This document shows positions 17,227 to 27,419 of a DNA stretch of 64,000 nucleotides, in pieces (within the stretch, counting starts at the first letter, position 1; each line of letters begins with the position of its first letter). Origin of the DNA: JABSOG01 sp965277695 (GTDB lineage Bacteria > Pseudomonadota > Gammaproteobacteria > Enterobacterales > Alteromonadaceae). A program made the translations under genes and the position numbers. Under the pieces are notes generated by a model, which searched no databases, was not told the origin of the DNA, and worked only from the letters and a program-made list of their open reading frames with translations. The DNA is taken from the NCBI GenBank assembly GCA_965277695.1, contig CBDIDQ010000091.1, forward strand, positions 1-64,000, given 5' to 3'.

Positions 17227-19548
17227 GTGAGAGACAAGATATTTCAAATGACAGCCAGGCACCCAGTGTGGGTGATATTGGTGTGTTTAACCTTTGCTTT
17301 TTTGGCCGCTGCTGGGGCGCAAAAACTGGTGTTTAAAAGTGATTACCGGGTATTTTTTGGTGATAGCAATCCCCAGTTGATGGCTTATGAATCGATGCAA
17401 AAGATTTATAACAAAAGTGATGATGTGGCGTTTATTGTGGTGCCCAAAGATGGCGATGTGTTTACTGCTGAGCATCTTGGGGCGCTGAAAAAACTGACTA
17501 AACAAAGCTGGCAGACACCCTATTCTACTCGGGTGGATTCGTTGACCAACTTTCAAAATACCTATGCCGAAGCGGACGACATGATTGTTGAGGATTTGGT
17601 GATGGATGCGACGCGCCTTACCTCGGCAGACTTGGCAAACATCAAACGCGTCGCGCTTAACGAACCTTTTTTGGTCGATAAAATTGTCTCTAGCACTGGC
17701 CATGTTTCGGTGGTGAGTGTGGCAGTAAAGTTACCCGGACGTGATCCCACCGCTGAAATCCCTGAGGTGGTGGCTCATGTACGGGATCTTAAAGCGCAGT
17801 TCTTGAGTGAGAACCCCGGTACAGAAGTGTATTTATCCGGCATGGTGATGATGAATAACGCTTTTAGCGAATCAGCGATGACAGATGGTTCGACCTTAGT
17901 CCCGCTGATGTTTTTGACGGTGATTGTCATCATCGGTTTGTTACTTCGAACCATCACTGGCACCTTTGCCACCGTCTTGATTGTGATCATGAGTATTGTT
18001 ACCGCCATGGGTTTAGCGGGCTGGATGGGCTTTTTCTTAACCGGTCCTTCGGCCTCTGCACCCACTATTATTTTAACGCTGGCGGTGGCGGATTGTATTC
18101 ACATTCTTACCTCGATGTTTTATGAAATGCGCCATGGAGCAGATAAACGCACGGCGATTGCCAAGAGTTTGAAGGTTAACCTGCAACCGATATTTTTGAC
18201 CAGTATCACCACCGCGATTGGCTTTTTAAGCATGAACTTTTCGGAGATACCCCCTTATCGTGATTTGGGTAATATCGTCGCTATGGGTGGCATGTTTGCG
18301 TTTGTTTTCTCTGTCACTATCTTTCCGGCATTATTAACTGTATTGCCAATTAAAGTCAAAGTGCAGGATCAGTCGAGCAAAAACAAGATGTCACTGTTAG
18401 CTGATTGGGTGATTAACCAGCGCAAGATCCTATTGCCGTTAGTCTCTGTCGCTATCATCTTTTTCACCTTGTTTATTCCTAAAAATGAACTTAACGATGA
18501 CTTTGTTAAATACTTCGATCACACCGTGCCTTTTAGAGCCTCGACGGACTTTATGCAGCAAAACCTCTCTGGTATGACGATTTTAGAAATGTCGGTAAAA
18601 AGCGGTGTGGCTAATGGCATCAACAGTCCGGCGTACTTGCGCAAAGTCGCTGACTTTAGTGAGTGGTTGCGTCAACAGCCAGAAACGGACCATGTTAATA
18701 CTATTACCGATACCTTAAAGCGCTTGAATAAAAACATGCACGGAGATGATCCGGCTTGGTACAAATTGCCCGATAGCCCAGAAATGGCGGCGCAGTATTT
18801 GTTGTTGTATGAAATGTCATTGCCTTACGGTTTGGATTTGAACAGCCAACTTAACGTTGAAAAGTCTTCTGCAAAACTGGTCGGCACCTTTAAAAACCTC
18901 ACTAGTAATGAACTGATCATGCTCGGTGATCGCATTGACAGCTGGTTTACGCAAAACGCACCTGATTACCAGCTGGATATTGCCAGCCCCAGTTTAATGT
19001 TTTCGCACATTGGTCAAAGGGGGATTTCGAGCATGTTGGTGGGCACGGTTGTCGCGCTGTTTCTGATTTCTGTGTTGCTAGGGTTTGCCCTGAAGAGTTG
19101 GCGTTATGGCGTGATCAGCCTGTTGCCTAATCTAGTGCCTGCGGCGATGGCTTTTGGTATTTGGGGGTTAATTGATGGCCAAATCGGCATGGGAATGTCA
19201 GTGGTTATTGGCATGACATTAGGTATTGTGGTTGACGATACGGTGCACTTTTTAAGTAAGTATTTACATGCCAGACGAGAGCAAAACGCGGATGCGAAAG
19301 CGGCGGTACATTATGCCTTTGGCAACGTTGGTAGTGCACTGTGGATCACCACTGCGGTATTGGTCGCCGGTTTTAGTGTTCTGGCGCAATCGACTTTCAG
19401 CATGAACGGCGACATGGGCACGTTAACGGCAATTACCATCCTTGTCGCCTTATTCGTTGATTTCTTCTTCTTGCCGCCGTTGTTGATGGCGATTGATAAC
19501 GCCAAGGCAACAGAGACTTTACCACAAGACCTTTTACCTCAAACGTAA
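17227..19548 (+). CDS. RND superfamily exporter (MMPL/HAE3-like)
   Basis: A 773-residue inner-membrane protein of the two-fold RND/MMPL type: one transmembrane helix near the N-terminus (VWVILVCLTFAFLAAAGA), a periplasmic loop, a five-helix bundle at about 225-375, then the same plan again with the second bundle at about 615-755. The membrane motifs AVADCIHIL and GIVVDDTVHFLSKYLHAR, with acidic residues in the helix, are those expected for proton-driven transport. It is about 250 residues shorter than tripartite AcrB pumps, fitting predicted lipid or hydrophobe exporters. GTG start with a strong AAAGGAG site. First gene of a three-gene operon with a LolA-like protein and an outer-membrane barrel, under probable TetR control. 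Confidence 0.9.
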   Translation: MRDKIFQMTARHPVWVILVCLTFAFLAAAGAQKLVFKSDYRVFFGDSNPQLMAYESMQKIYNKSDDVAFIVVPKDGDVFTAEHLGALKKLTKQSWQTPYSTRVDSLTNFQNTYAEADDMIVEDLVMDATRLTSADLANIKRVALNEPFLVDKIVSSTGHVSVVSVAVKLPGRDPTAEIPEVVAHVRDLKAQFLSENPGTEVYLSGMVMMNNAFSESAMTDGSTLVPLMFLTVIVIIGLLLRTITGTFATVLIVIMSIVTAMGLAGWMGFFLTGPSASAPTIILTLAVADCIHILTSMFYEMRHGADKRTAIAKSLKVNLQPIFLTSITTAIGFLSMNFSEIPPYRDLGNIVAMGGMFAFVFSVTIFPALLTVLPIKVKVQDQSSKNKMSLLADWVINQRKILLPLVSVAIIFFTLFIPKNELNDDFVKYFDHTVPFRASTDFMQQNLSGMTILEMSVKSGVANGINSPAYLRKVADFSEWLRQQPETDHVNTITDTLKRLNKNMHGDDPAWYKLPDSPEMAAQYLLLYEMSLPYGLDLNSQLNVEKSSAKLVGTFKNLTSNELIMLGDRIDSWFTQNAPDYQLDIASPSLMFSHIGQRGISSMLVGTVVALFLISVLLGFALKSWRYGVISLLPNLVPAAMAFGIWGLIDGQIGMGMSVVIGMTLGIVVDDTVHFLSKYLHARREQNADAKAAVHYAFGNVGSALWITTAVLVAGFSVLAQSTFSMNGDMGTLTAITILVALFVDFFFLPPLLMAIDNAKATETLPQDLLPQT

Positions 19549-19579
19549 ATTGGCTTAAATACAAAAATTGGAGAAACAA

Positions 19580-20380
19580 ATGTTAAATTTCAAAAAAGCT
19601 TTAATCACCCTGGCGTTTACTTTGGCCAGCCACAGTACTTTTGCGCTGGCACCTCAAGAGCAGGCAGTTAAAAAAGGTTTGGCAATCTCAGTAGAAGTAA
19701 AACAGCGGGATATCGGCTGGACCGACAGTACCGCTGATATGTTGATGGTGTTGCGTAACGAACATGGTCAAGAAAGTGTTCGGGAAATTAAAATCAAATC
19801 ACTGGAGCAAGAGAATGAAGGGGATAAAAGCCTGACGATTTTCAATAAACCTAGAGATGTGAAGGGCACCGCATTTTTGAGTTTTTCTCACCCGGTGGGG
19901 GCTGATGACCAATGGTTATATTTACCGGCATTAAAGCGGGTGAAACGGATTTCATCGCGCAATAAATCTGGGCCATTCATGGGTTCTGAATTCTCCTTTG
20001 AAGATTTGAGTTCCTTTGAAGTTGAAAAATACAGTTACAAATACCTTGGTGACGAAACCATCGCGGGCATGGACAGCTTTATGGTGGAACAATATCCGCT
20101 TGACGAAAATTCCGGTTATACCCGTCGGGTGGTTTGGGTGGATAAAGAACATTATCTGATCCAAAAGATAGCCTTTTATGATCGCAAAGACAGCCTGTTA
20201 AAAACCTTGTCATATGTCAATTATCAACACTATCTTGATAAATATTGGCGGGCTGACATCATGAAAATGGTCAATCATCAAAATGGCAAAACCACTGAAC
20301 TGAAATGGCAGAACTATGCCTTTAAAACCGGTTTAAAAGACAGTGATTTTAATCGTAACTCATTGAAACGGGTGCGCTAA
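19580..20380 (+). CDS. LolA-like outer-membrane lipoprotein-sorting protein
   Basis: A 266-residue periplasmic protein with a signal peptide (MLNFKKALITLAFTLASHSTFA). The body matches the outer membrane lipoprotein-sorting (LolA-like, PF17131-type) family: DKSLTIFNKPRDVKGTAFL, DDQWLYLPALKRVKRI, GPFMGSEFSFEDLSSFE and RRVVWVDKEHYLIQKI. Such proteins are often encoded beside MMPL/RND exporters and are thought to ferry hydrophobic cargo across the periplasm. I use the ATG at 19580 (TTGGAG 7 bases upstream) rather than an in-frame TTG 12 bases earlier. It abuts the next gene with no gap (TAA-ATG). Confidence 0.9.
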   Translation: MLNFKKALITLAFTLASHSTFALAPQEQAVKKGLAISVEVKQRDIGWTDSTADMLMVLRNEHGQESVREIKIKSLEQENEGDKSLTIFNKPRDVKGTAFLSFSHPVGADDQWLYLPALKRVKRISSRNKSGPFMGSEFSFEDLSSFEVEKYSYKYLGDETIAGMDSFMVEQYPLDENSGYTRRVVWVDKEHYLIQKIAFYDRKDSLLKTLSYVNYQHYLDKYWRADIMKMVNHQNGKTTELKWQNYAFKTGLKDSDFNRNSLKRVR

Positions 20381-21616
20381 ATGAATGCGACAAAAACCAA
20401 GATAGCAGCCGCTGTGCTGCTGTCTTGTAGCTGCACTTTTACGGTGTTTGCTGACGATGGTGCTAGCGAGATTGAATTTGAAAGCTCGGGTAATATCGCT
20501 CTGGAACAACGTTCATTTTTTGAAAAAGGCCAGCATAGCGATCAGTTTAACACTTCGCAGACCTCGCTATCGCTTGAGCCTGAAATGTATTGGGGCTGGA
20601 ATGGCGGTAGCGATAGCCTGACGTTTAAACCTTTTTATCGTTTTGATTCGCAAGATAGCGAGCGTACTCATGGGGATATTCGTGAGTTGTCTTATATTCA
20701 TGCTGCTGATGACTGGGAGATCAGAGCGGGTATTCGCAAAGAGTTTTGGGGAGTGACCGAGTTCCAGCATTTGGTGGATGTGATCAACCAAACTGACAGT
20801 GTTGAAGACACCGATGGTGAGGATAAACTCGGCCAGCAAATGCTCAATTTATCGCTGGTTAGAGACTGGGGTATTGTTGACTTATACCTGCTGCCCGGGT
20901 TTAGGGAGCGCACATTTGGCAATAAAAAAGGGCGTTTGCGTGGCCCGCTGGTGGTTGATAAACATAATGTCAGCTACGAGTCTGCTGCGCGGGACAAACA
21001 TGTTGATTTGGCGATGCGTTGGTCCCATAGCATTGGTGATTTTGATGTTGGCAGCTATTGGTTTCATGGGACCAATCGTGAGCCAACCTTAGTGCCAGTT
21101 GAGGCTGATGGCAGCCTCAAATTACGCCAACATTATTATCAAATGGACCAGTTTGGTTTGGACTTTCAAGCCACCAAGGGCGATTGGTTATGGAAATTTG
21201 AATTCATTTACCGTGATTCCGGCGAGCAAGATTTTTGGGCCACTCAGGCGGGATTTGAATACACCTTCACTGGGGTATTTGACAGTGTGGCAGACCTTGG
21301 ATTATTGATGGAACACAGCTGGGATTCTCGGGGCGAAGGCAGTTTAACCTCGCCCGGGGCGAGTCTGCAAAATGACCTATTTTTGGGTGGTCGTATTGCC
21401 TTTAACGATATTCAAAGCAGTGAGGTATTAATGGGTTTTGGTGGTGATTTGCAACATAACGCCTTTAGTTTTTTAATCGAAGCTAACCGGCGTTTTGGCG
21501 ACAGTTTTAAAGCCAGTATTGACATTCGTCTAATGCAAAGTACCGACCCGGCTGAGCCATTATATGCACTGAGAAGCGATGACCATATGCAATTGTCACT
21601 GTCTTGGTATTTTTAG
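20381..21616 (+). CDS. Outer-membrane beta-barrel protein of the RND-LolA operon
   Basis: 411 residues with a signal peptide (MNATKTKIAAAVLLSCSCTFTVFA). The rest is rich in alternating aromatic/polar strands and ends in MQLSLSWYF, a C-terminal Phe as expected for BAM-assembled barrels. I do not recognise a named family. Its position directly after an RND exporter and a LolA-like carrier suggests it forms the outer-membrane end, or the acceptor, of the same export route. Substrate unknown. Confidence 0.75.
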   Translation: MNATKTKIAAAVLLSCSCTFTVFADDGASEIEFESSGNIALEQRSFFEKGQHSDQFNTSQTSLSLEPEMYWGWNGGSDSLTFKPFYRFDSQDSERTHGDIRELSYIHAADDWEIRAGIRKEFWGVTEFQHLVDVINQTDSVEDTDGEDKLGQQMLNLSLVRDWGIVDLYLLPGFRERTFGNKKGRLRGPLVVDKHNVSYESAARDKHVDLAMRWSHSIGDFDVGSYWFHGTNREPTLVPVEADGSLKLRQHYYQMDQFGLDFQATKGDWLWKFEFIYRDSGEQDFWATQAGFEYTFTGVFDSVADLGLLMEHSWDSRGEGSLTSPGASLQNDLFLGGRIAFNDIQSSEVLMGFGGDLQHNAFSFLIEANRRFGDSFKASIDIRLMQSTDPAEPLYALRSDDHMQLSLSWYF

Positions 21617-21880
21617 TGGTGGCCAAAACAAATCGTCAGTCTACCTTCTATTTTTACTTTTTGGCGATAGCAAGAGCATTGTCGTCGTTTAAGCCTTAAA
21701 AATAATCGTTTTGCATCAGTAAAACCGTATTATGTCGGTAAAATAGTTAATTACTCTGTGATGTCTTAACGTCCGGAGTTAAAGAATTTGTTCTAAAAAG
21801 GAGAGTATAGATATTAATCGATACAACATGTATTCGATGATGTTGTTGAGTCAAAAAATGTGTGGAAGGAAATAGTAATT

Positions 21881-23457
21881 ATGAATATTGAAACGGTATG
21901 TGTAATAGGTGCTGGTATATCAGGATTATGTGCAGTAAAGGAACTGAAAGAAAAGCAGTTTAACGTTAGATGTTTTGAAACCAGTGATAGTATTGGTGGC
22001 GCGTTAAAAAAGACAAAGTTTACGATTCGTTACTATTAACGGTTTCTAACTATTTTATGGCGTATTCATCATTTCCGCCACCAGTGCACGAGAGTCGTCG
22101 TTACTGGACTTCTTATGAGTATATGGAGTATTTGGCTGATTATTGTCGGCACTTTAACATTGATAACAATATTGAACTTAATACTCAGATTATTAATATC
22201 GAAAAAATTAACCAGCGCTACAAGGTTATGTTTGAACAAAACCATGAGCAACAAACGGAATACTTTGATGCCGTCGTTATTTGTACGGGTACAAATCGGA
22301 TCCCTTATCAACCTAAAATCGCTGGTTTTGAGAGTTTTAATGGCGAAATCATTCATACATCAGACTATAAAAGTGACAAGCAATTTTACCAAGGCAAAAA
22401 CGTAGTGTGTGTTGGTATCGGTGAATCAGGTGCTGATATTTGTCATGAAATCAGCCAATCGGCAAAATCGTGTACCCTGTCGGTTAGAAACCTACCTTCT
22501 ATAGTGCCAAGATATGTCAAACAATACACTAATGATGCCTTTACAACCCGTGCATTAGATTATATCGGGCAACCTGAACATAATTTACTTGCCTTAGAGT
22601 TGGGGATTATAGAGAAGAGAAGGTTTGCTCAAAGCGATGAAAAGATGGCTGAAAAGCTTAATTGGAGATTTCCGTCAAAAACCTTCTTTAACCGTTTCTT
22701 GACTAAAAATGACGTTTTTGTCAGGGATATTGCCAATGAACGATTAGAGTTGAAAGAATCGACACTGGTTGAAGTGTCTGGTGACACAGTTATTTTTGCT
22801 GACGGCAGCAAAATGACCGCTGATGTTATTGTCATGAATACAGGTTACAGTGAATCTTTTGACATCATCAAAAGTATTATCGATGTAAATAATATTCGGG
22901 ATTTATACAAGCACATGCTCAGCCCTGATAATGGTCCTACCTTATCATTAATTGGGTGGGCTAGACCGACTCAGGGAGGCGTGCCTGCTTGCTCTGAAAT
23001 GCAAGCTAGGTATTTGGCGATGTTATTGGCAGGCGAAAAAACGCTGCCCGATAGTGTTAAATTAACTGAGCTTATCGAAGAAGACAGAGCGTGGGAAGAA
23101 AACTACTTTACGCAAAGCAGGCATATTAAAGGGTTGGTTTGTTACCACCACTTTATGAAGTCACTGGCTGCATTGATTGGTTGCGAACCAAAAATTAACC
23201 CCTACAGACATCCTATATTGGCTTACAAAGGTTGGTTTGGCAGTCATTTATCCTGCTTATATCGATTAAACGGTCCTGGGGCTGAATATGAACAATCAAA
23301 AAAAGTGGTTAACAGTCTGCCTGTTTCCGGCTCATTAAGGCGTAACTTAGTGTACACATTAATTGCTTTTAAATTGCCTATATCGCTGTTGGCGACATTA
23401 GCGTTAAAGTGGGACGAAGGAGCCACATTCTTAAAGTCATTGAAACGCAGCGTATGA
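21881..23457 (+). pseudogene. Flavin-containing monooxygenase, frameshifted near its N-terminus
   Basis: Two frames together give a complete FMO-like protein of about 525 residues. The first (21881-22039, ribosome site GGAAGGA) has the FAD motif VIGAGISGLCAVKEL and ends shortly after SIGGALKKTK. The second, in another frame, resumes with YDSLLLTVSNYFMAYSSFPPP and carries the FMO signature FNGEIIHTSDYK and the NADPH motif VCVGIGESGAD. Loss of one base near 22017, between AAAAAAGACAAAG and TTTACGAT, explains the break. It may be a real recent mutation or a homopolymer error. The family oxidises soft nucleophiles or does Baeyer-Villiger chemistry; the substrate is unknown. Confidence 0.85.
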
Positions 23458-23551
23458 CCTGCGCATCCAGCGATAATTATTCACCACACCAATTAAACGG
23501 TAACAATTGATAATCAAAAAATGCGATGGCCCGACACTTCGGTGAATTCGT

Positions 23552-23595
23552 GTCTACGGCGTACCGCCTCTGCCGTAGACGAGGTTTCAACCTCG
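23552..23595. terminator. Paired hairpins between convergent genes
   Basis: GTCTACGGC / GCCGTAGAC (23552-23580), immediately followed by a small GAGGT / ACCTC hairpin. There is no T-run, so the terminator function is uncertain; it may be a dispersed repeat. Confidence 0.45.
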
Positions 23596-23630
23596 TGAAT
23601 GTTGAGGGATAATTGTCATCTTAATTTGCT

Positions 23631-24464
23631 CTACAGTGTTTTAGGCGCTTTAACTGTTGTCGCCCACACCTCAGTTCCTGCTTTTATACTATCACTGATA
23701 CCCGTTATGGTTGCACTTGTGAACTTGATTGCAGTGGGTTGACTGAGGAAGTCGGCATAGTTGTTGAGGTCTTGCATTGGAATATCGCGGTAAGCATAAA
23801 CGAAACCGACAGTCACCATTTGTTGGATCCTAGGCATCACCTGCTGTAACTTTGCCGACATCTGGGTTTTAAACTGTTCAAGTCCTGCGGGATCAATCGG
23901 TTTGTTGGGCGCAAGGGCTTTATTCATCCCGGAGTAAATGGCAACGCTGGTATCGGTTTGCATGGCTACTGCCATCTTTGTTGTGCCAGTGAGTTGGTCC
24001 AGTTTTTGTGCATAAGCAACGCGGGTAGGATCGCTTAATAACTGTTGAGCTTGTTGTTGCATCTCACCTAAAGCTTGCGGGCTTGATGCTTGCTCTTCTG
24101 CCAGCGTAATTTTCTTGCCTAAGTCTGAGCCATACCATTGCAGTAGCTCTAGGGCTTCTTTTTCAGTGATGGTTTTTGTTAATGCATCATGAATTAAACT
24201 GAGCATTTGATCAGGCGCATATGAGCTGTCTATCGCCCCAATGATAGCGTCATATTTTGGTTTGGGTATGGCATTCTCTTGTTGCTGTGCGGCTTGCTGA
24301 AAGCCCATTTTGATGGTGTCGGGCAGTTCAGCCATTTGTCGGGTAATACCTGCTTCATTAATTAAGCGGGTGATCAGATCGTCTGTTTTTGCGGCAAAGC
24401 TTTGAGTACAACTGAGGCATAGAATTAACGTAGCGGTGACTTTTAGTAGTGATTTAAATGACAT
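23631..24464 (-). CDS. DUF2059 domain periplasmic protein
   Basis: A 277-residue exported protein: signal peptide MSFKSLLKVTATLILCLSCTQSFA, then an all-helical body. The region QMLSLIHDALTKTITEKEALELLQWYGSDLGKKIT (about residues 88-122) is characteristic of DUF2059. The cysteine in LILCLSC could also suggest a lipoprotein, but the residues after it do not fit a lipobox well. AAGGAACC precedes the ATG. Function unknown; single gene. Confidence 0.75.
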   Translation of the reverse strand: MSFKSLLKVTATLILCLSCTQSFAAKTDDLITRLINEAGITRQMAELPDTIKMGFQQAAQQQENAIPKPKYDAIIGAIDSSYAPDQMLSLIHDALTKTITEKEALELLQWYGSDLGKKITLAEEQASSPQALGEMQQQAQQLLSDPTRVAYAQKLDQLTGTTKMAVAMQTDTSVAIYSGMNKALAPNKPIDPAGLEQFKTQMSAKLQQVMPRIQQMVTVGFVYAYRDIPMQDLNNYADFLSQPTAIKFTSATITGISDSIKAGTEVWATTVKAPKTL

Positions 24465-24576
24465 TCTGGTTCCTTTTTCTGTCTTAAGTTTTAGTGAAAA
24501 AGCGCTGTATTATAGCGAATATCGGTGGATTTGCATCTATTGTTCACCTCAAGCAGTCAATTTTGCGATGATTTAC

Positions 24577-24650
24577 TGACTAAATATTTTTAGTCAAAAC
24601 CTTTGACAAAAAATAATTAGCCAACCATACTGACTAAAAATATTTAGTCA
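24577..24650. promoter_or_regulatory. Two mirror-image palindromic operators
   Basis: TGACTAAATATTTTTAGTCA (24577-24596) and its exact reverse complement (24631-24650), each nearly self-complementary. Their centres are 54 bp apart (about five helical turns), just before the ATPase start codon. This is a typical layout for cooperative or looping repression. The cognate repressor is not obvious among the neighbours. Confidence 0.7.
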
Positions 24651-24654
24651 GAGA

Positions 24655-25188
24655 ATGATCATGGATAAATTTGAGCCGCTACACAGTTCGTTGGGTGCAC
24701 CTGCCGAAGGTGAAAACAAGTATTTTTCAAGAGACAAAATTGTCAAAAAAATCCTTCGTCGCTTGAATTCGGGTGAAAACGTCTTGCTTTCGGCTCCCAG
24801 GCGAATTGGTAAAAGCTCGATCCTCAAGCACATCAAGAAAAACCCGCCAGCTGGACAAATCATTGTTTATATTGCTGTGATGAGTGTTGATAGCAGTGCA
24901 GAGTTTTTCAAGAAACTGTTTAATGAATTGATCTGCAATGAACAGGTCTTCTCAGGAGCCGATGGATACTTTAAAAGGACGACAAATGCCGTCAAAAAGT
25001 ATGCTAGCCGAGTGAGTGGTTTTTCACTCGCGGGAAAGGTCACCGTAGACTCGCAGGAACGTATTGATTATTTTCATGAGTGCCAGCAATTGTTTAAAGC
25101 GCTTGCCGGACAAGATAAAAAAGTCTGGGTATTCATTGACGAGCTGCCGGATGCCTTAAGCGTTATGGCTTCAATTCGTTCCTTTTAA
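24655..25188 (+). pseudogene. Truncated AAA ATPase (archaeal-ATPase type)
   Basis: 177 residues holding only the N-terminal half of an ATP-binding protein: a Walker A variant APRRIGKSS (about 47-55) and Walker B VWVFIDELPD (about 157-166). It then ends abruptly (ALSVMASIRSF, stop), before the sensor and winged-helix parts that family members of about 350-450 residues have. A deletion that joined the gene to unrelated sequence is likely. The next ATPase gene starts only 18 bp later. Two closely spaced ATGs (24655, 24661) are possible starts. It may still make a stable fragment, but ATPase activity is doubtful. Confidence 0.7.
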
Positions 25189-25206
25189 AACAGTGGTGGT
25201 ACATCA

Positions 25207-27327
25207 ATGTCGCAACCTAATACTCTAAGCTACCTATACAATCCCGCCAATCAATCAGCTGATGCGTTGCTGGCGAGTTTTGTCATCCGCAAGAAAGAAT
25301 TCAGGCGTATTGCCAGCGAATTAAGTCACGCCGATTTTGACAGCTCAGCGCAACACTTCTTAATCGAAGGGCAAAGAGGCACCGGCAAAACGTCATTGTT
25401 ATATCGGGTAAAAATCGAAATAGAGCGTAATGAGACACTAGCCCATTTGCTGGTGGTGCAATTTGCCGAAGAGCAATATAACATCTTTGATTTATGTCGT
25501 TTATGGGAAAGCGCGGCGGAAATATTGGAAGACACTAACGGCTTTGAAGGTGTCAGCGACGAAATGGATAAGGACAGCGAAGACGATGATTACCGCCTAG
25601 AATGTTTTGGTATTCTTGAAAGAGAGCTGATCCGCCAAAACAAACGTTTAGTGTTATTGCTAGATAACTTCGGTGATATTCTCGACCGATTCTCGCCTAT
25701 CGAACAAAAAAGACTCAGAGATATTTTCCACAATTCTAATCATATCCAGCTGATTGCCTCATCGTCACGCTCACTAGAACACACCTATCAACACGACAAA
25801 CCTTTTTTCGAATTTTTCAATACCATTAGACTCGATGGTTTAAGCAAAAAAGACGCAAATACTTTATTGATGCAATTGGCCAAAGACTCCCCAGACAACA
25901 CTAAAAACATCGAAAAAATCATTCAAACCCAGCCCGCTCGAATAGAAACCATCAGGCGTTTAACCGGTGGTATCCCCCGAACTATCGTACTGTTATTTGA
26001 AATATTCGCCGATGAAAGCGCCAATGTATTCGAAGATCTTGAACTGATCCTCGACCGAGTAACCCCACTATACAAACACCGAATGGACGACTTACCGACC
26101 CAACAACAAGCCATCATGGACACTATCGCTCTGAGCTGGGATGGCATCAGCACCAAAGAAATCGTACATGGTTTAAAAAAACGCGGTTTTGACAGCAAAA
26201 AAGTCTCCGCTCAATTGGTGTTACTGACGCGAAACTCACTGGTTGAATCTAAAAACCTCGACAAAAAAAACAAACTGTATTTTATCCGTGAACGTTTCTT
26301 CAACATCTGGTACCTGATGCGTTATGGCCGCAAAAAGAACAAAGATCAGGTGAAGTGGCTGGTAAGGTTTTTACAACAATGGTGTGATGAGGATGAACTG
26401 ATAAGCCGGGCTAAAAGACATATTCGAGCTGCTAAAACGGGGACGTTAAATAGTCGGGGTGGTTATTATATGGCCGAAGCTTTAGCGGCTACGGTACCCG
26501 ACCAGTGGGTGCAGGATGAGTTACTGAGCGAAACCAAAAAGGCATTAAGGGAAAGTGATCCGGATATTGATCGCAAGCTGGGGAAATCTGACATTGAGAT
26601 ATTTGATTTGGCAATTGATTGTGAGGATAGTGGTAAGTTTGAATTGGCGGTGAAATATTATCGAGTGCTTGTTGGAAAGGGTGATGCGGACTCGATGTAT
26701 AATTTGGCATTGTTATATGCAAACGAATTCAAAGACTTTGATGCTGCGATAAAATATTTCAACATGGCCGTTGAAAAAGGCGATGTGGGTTCTCTGTTCA
26801 GTCTGGCATGGTTGTATCAAACTGAACTCAAAGACTTTGATGCAGCGATAAAATATTACAAAATGGCGATTGAAAAAGGTCATGCAGACGCGATGAATAA
26901 CTTGGCTTGGTTATATTATTCTATGAATACGCACAAGGCAGAAAGTTTGCAACTGATTGAAAGATCATATTCTATCAATGAACATTTTTTTACCAACTTT
27001 ACTCTGGCAACCATCTTGTTATGGCATGATGACTACCAGCAATCCATTGAAAAAATAAAAGAATTTATTTTAGCTGATGAATTCGAAAGCAACATGCATG
27101 GCATGACCGAATATTTTTTATTGCTATTAAGTAAAAAACAATATCATCTAACACTTGATTTGTTTAATCAAACTGACCGCCTGAAAACCCAATTCAAACC
27201 GATTTATTATGCCTTGATGGAACTGCTTAAAGAGGAGTTCCCCAAAGAACGGCTGAAAATGGGCAGTGAATTGACCGATACCGTTAACGAAATTTTAATT
27301 CAAATAGAGAATAAACCGCAGCGGTAA
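25207..27327 (+). CDS. AAA ATPase with C-terminal TPR/Sel1-like repeats
   Basis: 706 residues. Walker A GQRGTGKT (55-62); Walker B RLVLLLDNF (147-155); a probable sensor in IQLIASSSRSL; a winged helix around 300-375; then helical repeats from about 465 (YYRVLVGKGDADSMYNLALLY, YFNMAVEKGDVGSLFSLAWLY, YYKMAIEKGHADAMNNLAWLY) of Sel1/TPR type, with TPR-like helices to the end. The NTPase-plus-repeat plan is that of STAND-like signalling or defence proteins, but no effector domain is visible, so the role is unproven. It follows the truncated ATPase by 18 bp, so both probably depend on the double-operator promoter. Confidence 0.8.
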   Translation: MSQPNTLSYLYNPANQSADALLASFVIRKKEFRRIASELSHADFDSSAQHFLIEGQRGTGKTSLLYRVKIEIERNETLAHLLVVQFAEEQYNIFDLCRLWESAAEILEDTNGFEGVSDEMDKDSEDDDYRLECFGILERELIRQNKRLVLLLDNFGDILDRFSPIEQKRLRDIFHNSNHIQLIASSSRSLEHTYQHDKPFFEFFNTIRLDGLSKKDANTLLMQLAKDSPDNTKNIEKIIQTQPARIETIRRLTGGIPRTIVLLFEIFADESANVFEDLELILDRVTPLYKHRMDDLPTQQQAIMDTIALSWDGISTKEIVHGLKKRGFDSKKVSAQLVLLTRNSLVESKNLDKKNKLYFIRERFFNIWYLMRYGRKKNKDQVKWLVRFLQQWCDEDELISRAKRHIRAAKTGTLNSRGGYYMAEALAATVPDQWVQDELLSETKKALRESDPDIDRKLGKSDIEIFDLAIDCEDSGKFELAVKYYRVLVGKGDADSMYNLALLYANEFKDFDAAIKYFNMAVEKGDVGSLFSLAWLYQTELKDFDAAIKYYKMAIEKGHADAMNNLAWLYYSMNTHKAESLQLIERSYSINEHFFTNFTLATILLWHDDYQQSIEKIKEFILADEFESNMHGMTEYFLLLLSKKQYHLTLDLFNQTDRLKTQFKPIYYALMELLKEEFPKERLKMGSELTDTVNEILIQIENKPQR

Positions 27328-27390
27328 GCTTTGGGAACTTAACCTCAAACCAGCGGTCATTGATCAACCTGTTTATGCAGTCTTTTGTAG

Positions 27391-27414
27391 GGTGGGCAGT
27401 CTTTTTTGCCCACC
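27391..27414. terminator. Hairpin between convergent genes
   Basis: GGTGGGCA / TGCCCACC around a T-rich loop, about 65 bp after the ATPase stop codon. There is no downstream T-run, so the terminator role is moderate. Confidence 0.5.
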
Positions 27415-27419
27415 AAAAT

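Noticed and set aside
20567..21092. Several 60-97-residue frames opposite or alongside the outer-membrane barrel gene
   Set aside because: They are shadows of a well-supported coding frame with a signal peptide and a terminal Phe.
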